NCBI RefSeq assembly: GCF_008630915.1
Contig: NZ_CP043909.1
Coordinates: 496,001 to 560,000, forward strand
Direction: 5' to 3'
Origin: Acinetobacter suaedae
GTDB lineage: Bacteria > Pseudomonadota > Gammaproteobacteria > Pseudomonadales > Moraxellaceae
DNA: 64,000 nt
In this document: positions 31,096 to 40,454 of the stretch, in pieces
Layout of the letters: each line of letters opens with the position of its first letter
How positions within the stretch are numbered: position 1 is the stretch's first letter
The notes under the pieces: model-generated
What the model saw: only the letters and a program-made list of their open reading frames with translations
Told to the model about the DNA's origin: nothing
The model's database searches: none
Position numbers and translations under genes: made by a program

Positions 31096-32705
31096 CCATT
31101 CTCCAATCTGAAATTGCGGTCGGTAGTGAGTACTATCAACAAAACCGTGAAGCTTTGTTGAATCAAATTGCGGAAGTACGTGCAGTACAGCAAAAGAGTA
31201 TTGATAAATCTTATGCGGCTAAACCAAAGTTTGATAAGAAAGGCAAAATTTTGCCGCACGAACGTGTGCGCTTACTATTAGATGCGGATTCACCTTTTAT
31301 CGAGTTATGTGGTCTAGTTGGCTACAACATGCATGATGATAAAGATGGTTCAGAAGCAGGTGGCGGTATTATTGCGGGTTTGGGCTTTGTTAGTGGTGTA
31401 CGCTGCCTTGTCTCTGCCAGCAATAGTGCGATCAAAGGCGGCACTATGTCACCGATGGGTGTACAGAAAACCTTACGCTTACAGAAAATCGCACTTGAAC
31501 AAAAACTACCGATTGTTACTTTAACAGAAAGTGGTGGGGCAAATCTTAATTATGCTGCCGAAGTATTTACCTATGGCGGTATGACCTTTGCCAATCAAGC
31601 ACGGATGTCTGCGGCAGGGATTCCACAAATTTCAGTGGTACATGGTAATGCCACAGCAGGTGGGGCATATCAACCTGGTCTGTCTGACTATGTGATTGCG
31701 GTTCGCAAACAAACCGAAATGCTACTGGCTGGTCCACCATTGTTATTGGCTGCGACTGGTGAGGTGGCAACGGCTGAAGAGTTGGGCGGTGCTGAAATGC
31801 ATACCCAAGTTTCAGGTGTAGCAGAATATTTAGCTGAAAATGATGCTGATGGGATTCGACTTGCTCGTGAGATATTAGAGCATTTGAATTGGAAGGAACA
31901 AAGCACTAGTCTAAATCAAAACTATAAAGAACCACGTTTCGCACCTGAAGAGTTGCTTGGCATCATTCCCAAAGATCCAAAGCAACCTTTTGATATGAAA
32001 GAGGTTGTAGCTCGTATTATTGATGATTCAGATTTTCTTGAGTTTAAACAGGAATACGATGCTTTAACCGTATGTGGTTGGGCGAAAATGGGTGGCGTAC
32101 ATATTGGCATTATTACCAACAATGGACCTATCACACCACAAGGTGCGGTCAAAGCAGCACAATTTATTCATCTGTGTGAGCAAACCAAACGACCACTTTT
32201 ATTCTTGCATAACACTACAGGTTTTATGGTCGGAACAGATGCTGAACAGAACGGTATCATTAAGCATGGTTCAAAGTTAATCCAAGCAGTTGCGAACGTC
32301 ACTGTACCGAAAATCTCGATTATTGTGGCTGGCTCCTACGGTGCAGGCAACTATGCGATGTGTGGGCGTAGTCTCTCTCCAAGTTTTATCTTTGCATGGC
32401 CAAATTCACATGTTGCGGTAATGGGGGCAGCGCAAGCGGGGAAAGTGTTGCGTATCGTCGCAGAAGGTAAACAGAAAGCTTCAGGCATGGAACCGAATCC
32501 ACAAATGTTGGATTTCCTAGAGCAAAGCACTGCGATGAAATTAGAACAACAATCGACTGCTTTGTTTAATACAGCAATGTTGCATGACGATGGCATTATC
32601 GATCCAAGAGATACACGTAAAGTCCTGATCTTCTTGCTACAAACCATTTATGAAGCACAACAACGTGAACTTAATCCAACACGTTTTGGTGTGTCTAGAT
32701 TTTAA
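31092..32705 (+). CDS. atuC: Acyl-CoA carboxylase carboxyltransferase subunit (geranyl-CoA carboxylase beta, AtuC-like)
   Basis: A 537-residue carboxyltransferase beta subunit. The oxyanion-type glycine motifs ESGGANL and NATAGGAYQPGLSDYVI, and the later GAGNYAMCGRSLSPSFIFAWPNSHVAVMG, are of the methylcrotonyl/geranyl-CoA carboxylase class. Together with the biotin subunit AtuF it would carboxylate a branched enoyl-CoA at the distal methyl. The atu context favours geranyl-CoA over methylcrotonyl-CoA; sequence alone does not settle it. It is translationally coupled to atuB. Confidence 0.85.
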   Translation: MTILQSEIAVGSEYYQQNREALLNQIAEVRAVQQKSIDKSYAAKPKFDKKGKILPHERVRLLLDADSPFIELCGLVGYNMHDDKDGSEAGGGIIAGLGFVSGVRCLVSASNSAIKGGTMSPMGVQKTLRLQKIALEQKLPIVTLTESGGANLNYAAEVFTYGGMTFANQARMSAAGIPQISVVHGNATAGGAYQPGLSDYVIAVRKQTEMLLAGPPLLLAATGEVATAEELGGAEMHTQVSGVAEYLAENDADGIRLAREILEHLNWKEQSTSLNQNYKEPRFAPEELLGIIPKDPKQPFDMKEVVARIIDDSDFLEFKQEYDALTVCGWAKMGGVHIGIITNNGPITPQGAVKAAQFIHLCEQTKRPLLFLHNTTGFMVGTDAEQNGIIKHGSKLIQAVANVTVPKISIIVAGSYGAGNYAMCGRSLSPSFIFAWPNSHVAVMGAAQAGKVLRIVAEGKQKASGMEPNPQMLDFLEQSTAMKLEQQSTALFNTAMLHDDGIIDPRDTRKVLIFLLQTIYEAQQRELNPTRFGVSRF

Positions 32706-32708
32706 AAA

Positions 32709-32776
32709 TCCCTCCCGACCTCCCTTTAAAAAAGGGAGGAGTTCCCCTCTTTGTTAAAGAGGGGTTAGGGGAGATT
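32709..32776. repeat. Double-hairpin intergenic repeat in the atu operon
   Basis: Two back-to-back hairpins: CCTCCCTTT / AAAGGGAGG, then CCCCTCTTT / AAAGAGGGG, within outer partly complementary ends (TCCCTCCC and GGGGAGA). Short palindromic units of this C-rich/G-rich style are common between bacterial genes. It lies inside the operon between atuC and atuD and could affect message stability. Confidence 0.65.
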
Positions 32777-32795
32777 AAATTTAAGGAAAAAAATA

Positions 32796-33953
32796 ATGAA
32801 ATTTACCGCAGAGCATGAAGCATTACGTCGTACCGCACGTCAGTTTGTAGAAAACGAACTCAATCCATTTATTCCAGAATGGGAAGCAGCGGGACGCTTT
32901 CCGATTCATGACGTGTTTAAGAAAATGGCAGATTTAGGTTTGCTGGGTATTTGTAAGCCAGAAGAAAATGGCGGTCTGGGTTTGGATTATTCCTATAACC
33001 TTGTTGTCGCTGAAGAATTAGGGCGTGCAGCATGTGGTGGTGTGCCACTGGCGATCGGTGTGCAAACCGATATGGCGACACCTGCACTTGCTCGTTTTGG
33101 TAGCAAAGAATTAAGAGAAGAATTTTTGAATCCTGCGATTCGCGGCGAATATGTGGCATCAATTGCAGTATCAGAAGTGCATGCAGGTTCAGACGTGGCA
33201 GCAATTAAAACCACTGCGAAAAAAGAGGGTGATGATTATGTGATTAATGGCAGCAAAATGTGGATCACCAATTCATTGCAAGCTGATTTCTTTTGTTTAC
33301 TTGCCAATACTTCAGATGACAAACCGCATGTCAATAAATCCATGATTATTGTGCCTGCGAAGACTGCGGGTATCAGTTTTTCAGAGCCACTGAATAAATT
33401 AGGTATGCGTTCAACAACAACTGCTCAAGTCTATTTTGATAATGTTCGAGTGCCGCAGCGTTATTTGGTTGGTGCAGAAGGCATGGGTTTCATGATGCAA
33501 ATGATGCAGTTCCAAGAGGAACGTATGTGGGCATGTGCCAATGCAGTAGGTGGTTTAGAAAAAGTCATTCAACAAACGATTGATTACGCTAAAGAGCGTA
33601 CCACCTTTGGTCAGCCACTGATTAATAATCAATATGTACATTTCCGTTTTGCTGAGTTGATGACTGAAGTTGAAGCATTAAAAGCGCTGACTTATCAAGC
33701 TTGTGAACAGCATATTGCTGGGGAAAATGTCACGATGTTGGCTTCGATGGCGAAACTCAAGTCGGGACGTCTCACTCGTGAAGTCGCTGATACCTGTCTG
33801 CAATATTGGGGCGGCAATGGCTTTATGTGGGATAACCCTGCTTCTCAACTTTATCGTGATGGTCGCCTTGGTTCAATTGGTGGTGGAGCCGATGAAATTA
33901 TGCTTGGAATTATTTGTAAGTTGATGGACATTTTGCCGAAGAAACAGAAATAA
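32796..33953 (+). CDS. atuD: Acyl-CoA dehydrogenase (citronellyl-CoA dehydrogenase, AtuD-like)
   Basis: A 385-residue FAD-linked acyl-CoA dehydrogenase: IAVSEVHAGSDVAAIKTTAKKEG (flavin/substrate region), YVINGSKMWITNS, and YWGGNGFMWDNPASQLYRDGRLGSIGGGADEIML at the C-terminus. By operon position it matches AtuD, which oxidises citronellyl-CoA to geranyl-CoA. AAGGA sits about 7 bases before the ATG. It is distinct from the upstream dehydrogenase at 22.9 kb. Confidence 0.82.
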   Translation: MKFTAEHEALRRTARQFVENELNPFIPEWEAAGRFPIHDVFKKMADLGLLGICKPEENGGLGLDYSYNLVVAEELGRAACGGVPLAIGVQTDMATPALARFGSKELREEFLNPAIRGEYVASIAVSEVHAGSDVAAIKTTAKKEGDDYVINGSKMWITNSLQADFFCLLANTSDDKPHVNKSMIIVPAKTAGISFSEPLNKLGMRSTTTAQVYFDNVRVPQRYLVGAEGMGFMMQMMQFQEERMWACANAVGGLEKVIQQTIDYAKERTTFGQPLINNQYVHFRFAELMTEVEALKALTYQACEQHIAGENVTMLASMAKLKSGRLTREVADTCLQYWGGNGFMWDNPASQLYRDGRLGSIGGGADEIMLGIICKLMDILPKKQK

Positions 33954-33967
33954 GGCAGGGGAAGATC

Positions 33968-34801
33968 ATGACGCTTTCAACTTCTCTTACTGATCTACAA
34001 GTGGATGAAAGTATCCAACTTGAACTACAAGGCAGTATTTTAACGATTTGGCTTAATCGACCTGAAAGCCGCAATGCCATGAGTCTCAATATGGTCAATG
34101 CGATTCAACAGGTGTTTGCGCATATTACTGATGATGTATCGATTCGTGCTGTGATTTTACGTGGCAAAGGCGGACATTTCTGTGCCGGCGGTGACATTAA
34201 AGATATGGCAGCACTCCGTGTAGAGGCAGCGAATGTGGGCAGCTTACAGCCATATGTTGATTTTAACCGTCGTTTTGGTGCCATGATTGAACAAGTTGAT
34301 CAAGCGCCACAAACCGTGGTTGTGATATTAGAAGGTGCGGTATTAGGTGGAGGTTTTGGCTTGGCCTGTGTTTCTGATGTCGCGATTAGTCGTGACAATG
34401 CTCAGTTTGGCTTACCTGAAACAGGCTTAGGTGTTTTGCCAGCACAAATTGCACCTTTTGTAGTGAAACGCATTGGGCTAACACAAGCGCGTCGTTTGGC
34501 ATTGTTAGGTTCTCGTTTCAATGGTGAGACTGCACAGAAGTTAGGTGTAGTGCATGATGTAGTGCATGATGAAAATGAACTTGAGCAGCTACTGAGCGAT
34601 ACAGTTCAACAAATCAAACGTGCTGCACCATTGGCCTCTCGCAATACTAAAGCTTTATTACATCGGACTTTGAATGAGCCTTTAGATTCTCTACTCGATG
34701 ATGCTGCACAGCAATTTGCACAAGCTGTCGGTGGAGTAGAGGGTCAAGAAGGTACGATGGCATTTATTCAAAAACGTTTACCAACTTGGACTGAGCAATG
34801 A
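33968..34801 (+). CDS. atuE: Enoyl-CoA hydratase family protein (isohexenylglutaconyl-CoA hydratase, AtuE-like)
   Basis: A 277-residue crotonase-fold enzyme. GHFCAGGDIKDM (about 66-77) and EGAVLGGGFGLACVSDVAISRDNAQFGLPETGLGVLPA form the oxyanion hole and active-site region. It would hydrate the product of the AtuC/AtuF carboxylase. It begins 14 bases after atuD and its stop overlaps the atuF start (ATGA), so it is coupled to both. Specificity is inferred from the operon. Confidence 0.82.
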   Translation: MTLSTSLTDLQVDESIQLELQGSILTIWLNRPESRNAMSLNMVNAIQQVFAHITDDVSIRAVILRGKGGHFCAGGDIKDMAALRVEAANVGSLQPYVDFNRRFGAMIEQVDQAPQTVVVILEGAVLGGGFGLACVSDVAISRDNAQFGLPETGLGVLPAQIAPFVVKRIGLTQARRLALLGSRFNGETAQKLGVVHDVVHDENELEQLLSDTVQQIKRAAPLASRNTKALLHRTLNEPLDSLLDDAAQQFAQAVGGVEGQEGTMAFIQKRLPTWTEQ

Positions 34802-36759
34802 TGAAATTTTCAAAAGTTTTAGTCGCAAATCGTGGTGAAATCGCAGTTCGAGTGATGCAAACAGCGAAAGCGATGGGCTATCAGACAGTTGCTGTGTATT
34901 CAGATGCAGATGCCAATGCGCGTCATGTTCAAGTGGCTGATGAAGCTGTGTACATCGGTGCATCCAAAGTTTCTGAGTCTTATTTGTCGATCACCAATAT
35001 TATCGAAGCCTGCAAAAAGACAGGTGCGGATGCGGTTCACCCTGGTTATGGATTTTTATCTGAAAATACCGATTTCGCCCAAGCATGTAGTGATCATGGC
35101 ATCACTTTTATTGGCCCAAATGCCGCTGCGATTCATTTGATGGGAAGTAAGCGCTTGTCAAAAATTGCCATGATTGAGGCGGGTGTACCTTGTGTGCCAG
35201 GTTATGAAGGTGATCGACAAGATATCGAATATTTAGCAGAACAAGCAGAAAAAATTGGTTTCCCTTTAATGGTCAAGGCTTCAGCAGGCGGTGGTGGGCG
35301 TGGTATGCGTTTGGTTCACCAGTCTGCTGATTTACTCGAAGCTTTAAAAACAGCGCGTTCAGAAGCCGAAAATGCATTTGGTTCAGGTGAGCTGATTATT
35401 GAAAAAGCAGTGATCGCACCTCGTCATGTGGAAATTCAAGTATTTGGTGATACGCATGGCAATTACGTTTATTTATTTGAACGAGACTGTTCAATTCAGC
35501 GCCGTCATCAGAAAGTAGTCGAAGAAGCACCTTGTCCCGTGATGACACCTGAATTACGTCAGCAAATGGGCGAGGCTGCTGTTGCTGCCGCCAAAGCTTG
35601 CGACTACATCGGTGCAGGTACAGTTGAATTCTTACTTGATCAATCAGGCGAGTTTTATTTCCTTGAAATGAATACCCGTTTACAGGTTGAGCATCCAGTG
35701 ACAGAAATGATCACGGGCCTCGATTTGGTTGAATGGCAACTACGTGTCGCAAATGGTGAAACTTTACCTCTACAGCAGCATGAACTCACCTTAAATGGAC
35801 ATGCAATTGAGGTGCGTTTATATGCAGAAGATCCACGTCAGGATTTCTTGCCTCAAACTGGAAAGGTACTCAGTTGGAAACCTGCAGGCTCTGATGGAAT
35901 GTTACCAAATGTTCGGATTGATCATGGTATGTTAGAACAGGGTGAAATTAGCCCGTTTTATGATCCAATGGTGGCGAAGATAATTGCTTATGGTAAAACT
36001 CGTCAGGATGCGATTCGTCTGTTAGCGCGTGCAGTAGATGATTGTGTGCTATTGGGTGTGAACAGTAATAAACAGTTTTTGGTGAATTTATTACGTCATC
36101 CGATTGTCGTGGCAGGCGATACTAATACCGCATTTATTCAACAACATTTTCAGGATGATGTCAGCCTACATCAACAAGGGCCAAGTTTGGAAAATCTTGC
36201 GGTTGCTGCAGCATTGTTCACTCAACTGAACCAAGCGAAAGTTTCATGGCAAACAGGTATTTCTGTGCCTTTCCCATTAAAACTAAAATGTGCTGATCAA
36301 CAGCTATTACTTCATGTCCAAACAGATCATGATCAACTGATCGCTATGCTATGTGATCAGCAAGTCAAGATTAAGATTCTAGCGATTCAAGAGACACAGA
36401 TCATTTATGATGTAGATGGTATACGCCGTAAATTGAATTATGTACTTGACCAAAATCAACTTTATTTAGATACGGCGAATGGCAATCTCATAATTGAGAA
36501 TAGCACTTACGCAGAACCTGAAGCGGTTGAAGTCATTGGTGATGGGAAGATTCGAGCACCAATGGATGGTGCGATTGTAAATCTACTGGTCAATGCTGGA
36601 GATACCGTTACCAAAGGGCAAACTTTGTTGATTTTGGAAGCGATGAAAATCCAGCAACAGATTAAATCTGATGTGGATGGTGTTGTTGATGAGCTGATCG
36701 GTCAAGTCGGTCAACAAGTGAAAAAACGACAATTGTTATTAAATGTCACAGTTGCATAA
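34798..36759 (+). CDS. atuF: Acyl-CoA carboxylase biotin subunit (geranyl-CoA carboxylase alpha, AtuF-like)
   Basis: A 653-residue biotin-dependent subunit: an N-terminal biotin carboxylase with KVLVANRGEIAVR, the ATP-grasp loop KASAGGGGRGMR and EMNTRLQVEHPVTE, then a linker, then a biotinyl domain with EAMKIQ in which Lys617 is the biotinylated residue. The order and length match MccA/AtuF-type alpha subunits. It is the last gene of the operon; no atuG or atuH homologue follows, which differs from the Pseudomonas cluster. Confidence 0.87.
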   Translation: MMKFSKVLVANRGEIAVRVMQTAKAMGYQTVAVYSDADANARHVQVADEAVYIGASKVSESYLSITNIIEACKKTGADAVHPGYGFLSENTDFAQACSDHGITFIGPNAAAIHLMGSKRLSKIAMIEAGVPCVPGYEGDRQDIEYLAEQAEKIGFPLMVKASAGGGGRGMRLVHQSADLLEALKTARSEAENAFGSGELIIEKAVIAPRHVEIQVFGDTHGNYVYLFERDCSIQRRHQKVVEEAPCPVMTPELRQQMGEAAVAAAKACDYIGAGTVEFLLDQSGEFYFLEMNTRLQVEHPVTEMITGLDLVEWQLRVANGETLPLQQHELTLNGHAIEVRLYAEDPRQDFLPQTGKVLSWKPAGSDGMLPNVRIDHGMLEQGEISPFYDPMVAKIIAYGKTRQDAIRLLARAVDDCVLLGVNSNKQFLVNLLRHPIVVAGDTNTAFIQQHFQDDVSLHQQGPSLENLAVAAALFTQLNQAKVSWQTGISVPFPLKLKCADQQLLLHVQTDHDQLIAMLCDQQVKIKILAIQETQIIYDVDGIRRKLNYVLDQNQLYLDTANGNLIIENSTYAEPEAVEVIGDGKIRAPMDGAIVNLLVNAGDTVTKGQTLLILEAMKIQQQIKSDVDGVVDELIGQVGQQVKKRQLLLNVTVA

Positions 36760-36770
36760 AACGTATGAAT

Positions 36771-36799
36771 TAAAAAGCTAGGCTAGACCTAGCTTTTTA
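36771..36799. terminator. Bidirectional terminator after atuF
   Basis: Stem TAAAAAGCTAGG / CCTAGCTTTTTA with a five-base loop; it also covers the last codons of the convergent gene ending at 36789. Confidence 0.85.
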
Positions 36800-37256
36800 A
36801 TAATTTCTCTACAGCATTGAGTGAACTTCTCGAATTTCCCTTTAATTCTTGTGTTGCAAACTCTGCCAAAGCTTGTTCATGTGCCAATAAATATTGCAGA
36901 AAGGTTTGAGTCTGAGCATCAGCGTGTTGATTCATTCTCTCAAACGTTTCCATAAACGGTTTGGTACCTTGTTTAAGCAAATGCATTGCAACTTTCCACG
37001 GAAGTTTTGCCATCGCAATTCCTGATGCTTTGGCTTGTAATTTGATATGTGCTCGTATCTTTGCAGTATGACCATTTTGAATCATAAACTGTTGTAACTT
37101 ATGTAAAGTCTGGGTTTCCAATTGAGCCAAAACCAGCCATTTATATTGTTGTTCAGTCGAGCGGGTATGCTTTGCTGCATTCAGAAAAATTATTTCACCT
37201 AAGATTTCAGATTCAAGTGCAGTATTTAAGTCCTGTTGAAATTTGGGATAACTCAT
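36789..37256 (-). CDS. Hypothetical helical protein, possibly ferritin-like
   Basis: About 155 residues, mostly alpha-helical by composition. The segment ALESEILGEIIFLNAAKHTRSTEQQYKWLVLAQLETQTLHKLQQFM recalls ferritin-like helices, with Glu residues spaced as possible metal ligands, but this is a weak resemblance. MSYPKF (37256) is taken as the start; an in-frame ATG at 37364 would add 36 residues that look non-coding. It follows the foldase-like gene on the same strand about 110 bases on. Confidence 0.5.
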   Translation of the reverse strand: MSYPKFQQDLNTALESEILGEIIFLNAAKHTRSTEQQYKWLVLAQLETQTLHKLQQFMIQNGHTAKIRAHIKLQAKASGIAMAKLPWKVAMHLLKQGTKPFMETFERMNQHADAQTQTFLQYLLAHEQALAEFATQELKGNSRSSLNAVEKLLKS

Positions 37257-37369
37257 TCCATTGATTTCCAAAAATAAAGAAGCGTTCGTGAGTGTTATTT
37301 TTACAGCAGTATAGGTGAAAAAATTAGATGCTGAAATAGTCGCCATCTGTATATCAGATGGCATTATTT

Positions 37370-38290
37370 TTAAGGAAACAGATTCGATCGTAAGCTTTCA
37401 AGACGTTGTTGATACTGCTTTTGCCACTCAGTTTCAGAAAGCTGAGACTTAAGCAGTTGCATTTCTTGTTGCAGTTGTTTGAGTGCTTGTTGGTATTGAT
37501 CCACTTTCTGTTGCTGCTGTTGTTCACGTTGTTGCTTAAATTGCAGGTCCAATTGCTCTTGTTGTGTGAGATAGCGTTGTTGTAACTCTTGTTTTAGACG
37601 TTGTGTTTCAGCAGTTGGCTGTTTCTCGTCAAGTAGTTGAACCGCTTGCTCATAACGACCAAAACTACTTTCTTGTTCCATCAATCGAGGGTATTTTTGT
37701 TGAAGTGTCTCTAATGCAGCCAATCGTTGTTCAGGATTCAATTGCGTATTTTGTTTAAGTTCTGCATAAGCAAAACGATAATCTGCATATTCATGTTCTT
37801 GTCCAAAACCTAAAGCCGCTTCATCTTTGCCTAGCGTCTGTTCTCTAAGTTTCCAAATTGCATCAAAGCGTTCTTTTGGTGATAGCGCTGTTGAAAGTAC
37901 GGTGCTTTGCATTTGCTGTTCATATTGCGGCATACGCTTCAATAAATTCTGCACAGTTTGAGCAAATTTTTGATCAGGATAATTTTCCAGAGCTTTGGTT
38001 AAGGCTGCATCGCAGTTTTCTAGCTGGCAACTGGCTTTAAACGCATTGATAAATTGGGTGATATTTCCAGGTTGATGCTGCAAGGATTTTAATTGCGTGG
38101 ACAAAGACTCTTGTAAAATTTGATCTGCATTTTTATGTTGCATGTACTTATCTTGAGTTGAATTGGGTTTTGTTGATTCGGTCCGTGCTGCTTGTTCAAT
38201 TGCAGCGGAAGAGGCGGTGCTCTTCCAAACTGCAATTCCGACCAAGACCAGTAAAACAAGAAATATTGTCAGTAGTAGTCTCTTATTCAT
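37370..38290 (-). CDS. Lipase chaperone (LifO/Lif)-like membrane-anchored foldase
   Basis: About 306 residues: an N-terminal membrane anchor (RLLLTIFLVLLVLVGIAVW), a linker, and a long helical, Gln-rich body. ERFDAIWKLREQTLGKDEAALGFGQEHEY and LNPEQRLAALETLQQKYPRL resemble the helical repeats of steric lipase foldases (Lif), and the usual RxxFDY motif of that family is not seen. In Pseudomonas and Burkholderia, Lif folds its adjacent lipase in the periplasm. Here the adjacent upstream gene encodes a secreted sphingomyelinase-type enzyme, so that may be the client. ATG 38290 is preferred over 38302. Confidence 0.6.
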   Translation of the reverse strand: MNKRLLLTIFLVLLVLVGIAVWKSTASSAAIEQAARTESTKPNSTQDKYMQHKNADQILQESLSTQLKSLQHQPGNITQFINAFKASCQLENCDAALTKALENYPDQKFAQTVQNLLKRMPQYEQQMQSTVLSTALSPKERFDAIWKLREQTLGKDEAALGFGQEHEYADYRFAYAELKQNTQLNPEQRLAALETLQQKYPRLMEQESSFGRYEQAVQLLDEKQPTAETQRLKQELQQRYLTQQEQLDLQFKQQREQQQQQKVDQYQQALKQLQQEMQLLKSQLSETEWQKQYQQRLESLRSNLFP

Positions 38291-38303
38291 TCGGCATTCC
38301 ACT

Positions 38304-39650
38304 TTATGGATTGTAATTAAAGTGTCCCATCACAGGGAAATGATCGGAAAGATCCCATGTCATAAACAATGGGTCAGCAGCCGAACGTAGAATGCGAACA
38401 TCGTTGCGGGATTGGGTCGGTTGACGGTGATTATTTGATGAAACAACATAATCTAGATATTCAACGGTGGTTCCCCCAGAGCCAGCTGCACCAGCAAGTT
38501 TATTGATACGTGGATCAAAAGTAGAGGCCGTATAGCCTGTGCTAACAGGTGCAGTCGCATTGAGGTTAGTCAGCATGTCTTGGTAATCTTGTGGCCATAA
38601 CAGCTTATTTACATTGAAATCGCCACCCATCAATACTGCATCGAAGCTTGGGATATTTTGCTGATTAATCAATTGTCGAATTTGTTGGAATTGAACCTGA
38701 CGTAACGCACGAGCTTCATTGGTATCAAATGATGCCGTGTGGGTTGAAGTCACATGGTAGGCTTTACCATTTTTGATGATTTCTGCATAAATCACGCCTT
38801 TATCCGCGAAGCAGTCCGTTCCAGTGCAGTCTGGATAAATCATTTCAGCCGTTTTAACGATAGGATAGCGACTTAATACCAGTACCCCGCTATCAAATAA
38901 GTTATAGCCAGATCCAATTGGAACATGTGTTTGATATGGATATTGCTGTGCGAGTTGATTGAGCATGCCGGTTCGTGAAGATGAAAATGCTTCCTGCATC
39001 AAAATGACATCGTAACCATTTAGATGTTGGGGTAACTCAGCCAAACGCTCGCTAATTTTGCTTGCAACCATAGGTAGGGCGTAAATATTGTAGGATAAAA
39101 CCTTAATTTCATCGGCATTGTTTGAGACGGGTTCAGTTACCGTATTTTGATGAATGGTGTAATGAAAATCATCATAACCCCCTGTATATTCTGCTTTCAC
39201 AGCAGTTTGTGCGGCTAAACCAGCATATACAGTATTGATGCGATATACATTGCGATCCGTATACCAAGGTGAGGTTGTCGATGCGGTTTGCATACCATGT
39301 TTAATGGTGCTGCCATACCATGTTCCCGTCATGGATTGCTTAAAGGTCACTTGAGAACTGCCACTGGAAACTACGGTATCAAAATTATAGGTTTGACCAG
39401 ATTTAAGACCTGAATATCGATTCATGCGAAGTACGCGTTTGGTTTCATAAGGCGCTATCTGTGTTGCCTCTTGTGCCCATTGGTTTCCATGTTGCAAAAT
39501 CTGGGTGCCTGTATGGTTGACTTGTACGGATACCGTTTCGGGGGTGGTATTTGTAATAAAAACATAAGAATCTGCCAATGTATTCTGTGTGGCAAAAGCC
39601 CCCATCAGCAGTGCAGTACCGACACTGAATTTAATATTGTTCAGCCCCAT
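38304..39650 (-). CDS. Secreted sphingomyelin phosphodiesterase/phospholipase C-type enzyme
   Basis: A 448-residue protein with a signal peptide (hydrophobic 9-25, ending TLA). An N-terminal beta-rich domain of about 165 residues precedes an endonuclease/exonuclease/phosphatase (EEP) domain. Metal and catalytic motifs are SYNIYALP, VILMQEAFS (Glu), THTASFD, MGGDFNVNK, and SDHFPVMGHF (Asp-His) at the C-terminus. This is the pattern of bacterial neutral sphingomyelinases, which cleave sphingomyelin or related phospholipids outside the cell. The foldase-like gene starts 13 bases after its stop. Confidence 0.8.
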   Translation of the reverse strand: MGLNNIKFSVGTALLMGAFATQNTLADSYVFITNTTPETVSVQVNHTGTQILQHGNQWAQEATQIAPYETKRVLRMNRYSGLKSGQTYNFDTVVSSGSSQVTFKQSMTGTWYGSTIKHGMQTASTTSPWYTDRNVYRINTVYAGLAAQTAVKAEYTGGYDDFHYTIHQNTVTEPVSNNADEIKVLSYNIYALPMVASKISERLAELPQHLNGYDVILMQEAFSSSRTGMLNQLAQQYPYQTHVPIGSGYNLFDSGVLVLSRYPIVKTAEMIYPDCTGTDCFADKGVIYAEIIKNGKAYHVTSTHTASFDTNEARALRQVQFQQIRQLINQQNIPSFDAVLMGGDFNVNKLLWPQDYQDMLTNLNATAPVSTGYTASTFDPRINKLAGAAGSGGTTVEYLDYVVSSNNHRQPTQSRNDVRILRSAADPLFMTWDLSDHFPVMGHFNYNP

Positions 39651-39958
39651 TGAATGTCTCTCCTTGTTGATTGTGCATGCATAGATGATTAATAAGTTTC
39701 ATCAGGCAATGGTGTTGATTTTCATTTTTGAACATTTGTGTTGTTATTTGTTCGAAAATTATCATAATGAAAAATTATTGCTAAATCATGTAATTTTTAT
39801 ACCGTTCATCTGATTTAAACAAAGTAATTTATATTAATGATTTTCAAATGGACATTAGAAGGTATTTCAGTATGGTGTTTGTGGAGAAGGAGATGTGTAT
39901 GGAACATGGATTCGAATATGAAAATTTGAATTAGTAAATGGCTAAGTAGATAATTAAA

Positions 39959-39990
39959 AAATCTGGCAGGATGAGATTCCCTGACAGATT
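39959..39990 (-). terminator. Terminator of the roadblock/GTPase operon
   Basis: On the minus strand, AATCTG.CAGG / CCTG.CAGATT followed by TTTTTAAT, 20 bases after the last stop. The rest of the gap 39651-40011 shows only an AT-rich promoter region for the sphingomyelinase-like gene. Confidence 0.75.
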
Positions 39991-40011
39991 GAATGAAAAA
40001 ATGGGGTAGGA

Positions 40012-40431
40012 TTAAGCTTGATCTGCTGCGCTAATGGCTGCACTGGCTTGTTTTAAGCTATATAACAGTTGTCCGAGAAGGACATCTTTATTACTTAGCG
40101 TGACGAGAACCATCGGATGATGGGGGGCTGGGATTGCTGTTAGAATCGCTTTGCCATTCTCAGCATCTAAGGTGATACTCTGGCATCCTGTAAGTTGGAT
40201 TTCATTCAAAAAAGCACTGACCATTGCCAAGATAGAACTACTTACCGCAGCCAATTTACTACTGTTATACGGATTCTTTTTATAAATTGATGCCAACTCA
40301 AAACCGTCAGTAGAACAAATCATAATATAATCAATACCTCGAATATTGAGTAGAATCTCATTGGCTTGTGATTTCGCTAACTGAATCAGTTCTTTCGGTG
40401 CGGTACGATGTTGGCTAGGGATACTAAACAT
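40012..40431 (-). CDS. Roadblock/LC7-domain protein (second of the cluster)
   Basis: A 139-residue roadblock/LC7-fold protein: IRGIDYIMICSTDGFELASIYKKN then LAAVSSSILAMVSAFLNEIQLTGCQSITLDAENGKAILTAIP. Roadblock proteins such as MglB bind and regulate small Ras-like GTPases. It is downstream of the GTPase gene by 23 bases in the same operon, so it is likely a regulator of that GTPase. The last gene of the cluster. Confidence 0.75.
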   Translation of the reverse strand: MFSIPSQHRTAPKELIQLAKSQANEILLNIRGIDYIMICSTDGFELASIYKKNPYNSSKLAAVSSSILAMVSAFLNEIQLTGCQSITLDAENGKAILTAIPAPHHPMVLVTLSNKDVLLGQLLYSLKQASAAISAADQA

Positions 40432-40454
40432 AATTTTTCTCTTTATTAAAGTCG

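Noticed and set aside
31092..36759. Alternative reading of the operon as a leucine (liu/mcc) pathway
   Set aside because: AtuA-like DUF1446, the SDR, and the divergent TetR with two palindromes fit atu better; hydroxymethylglutaryl-CoA lyase and isovaleryl-CoA genes are not seen. The carboxylase specificity remains unproven.
37496..37580. A CAA/CAG-rich run that might look like a repeat array
   Set aside because: It is a Gln-rich coding stretch of the foldase-like protein, not a nucleotide repeat with fixed unit.
39872..39934. A 20-residue ORF with a good GAGAAGGAG before its inner ATG
   Set aside because: Too short to support and without hydrophobic or conserved pattern; may be a remnant.
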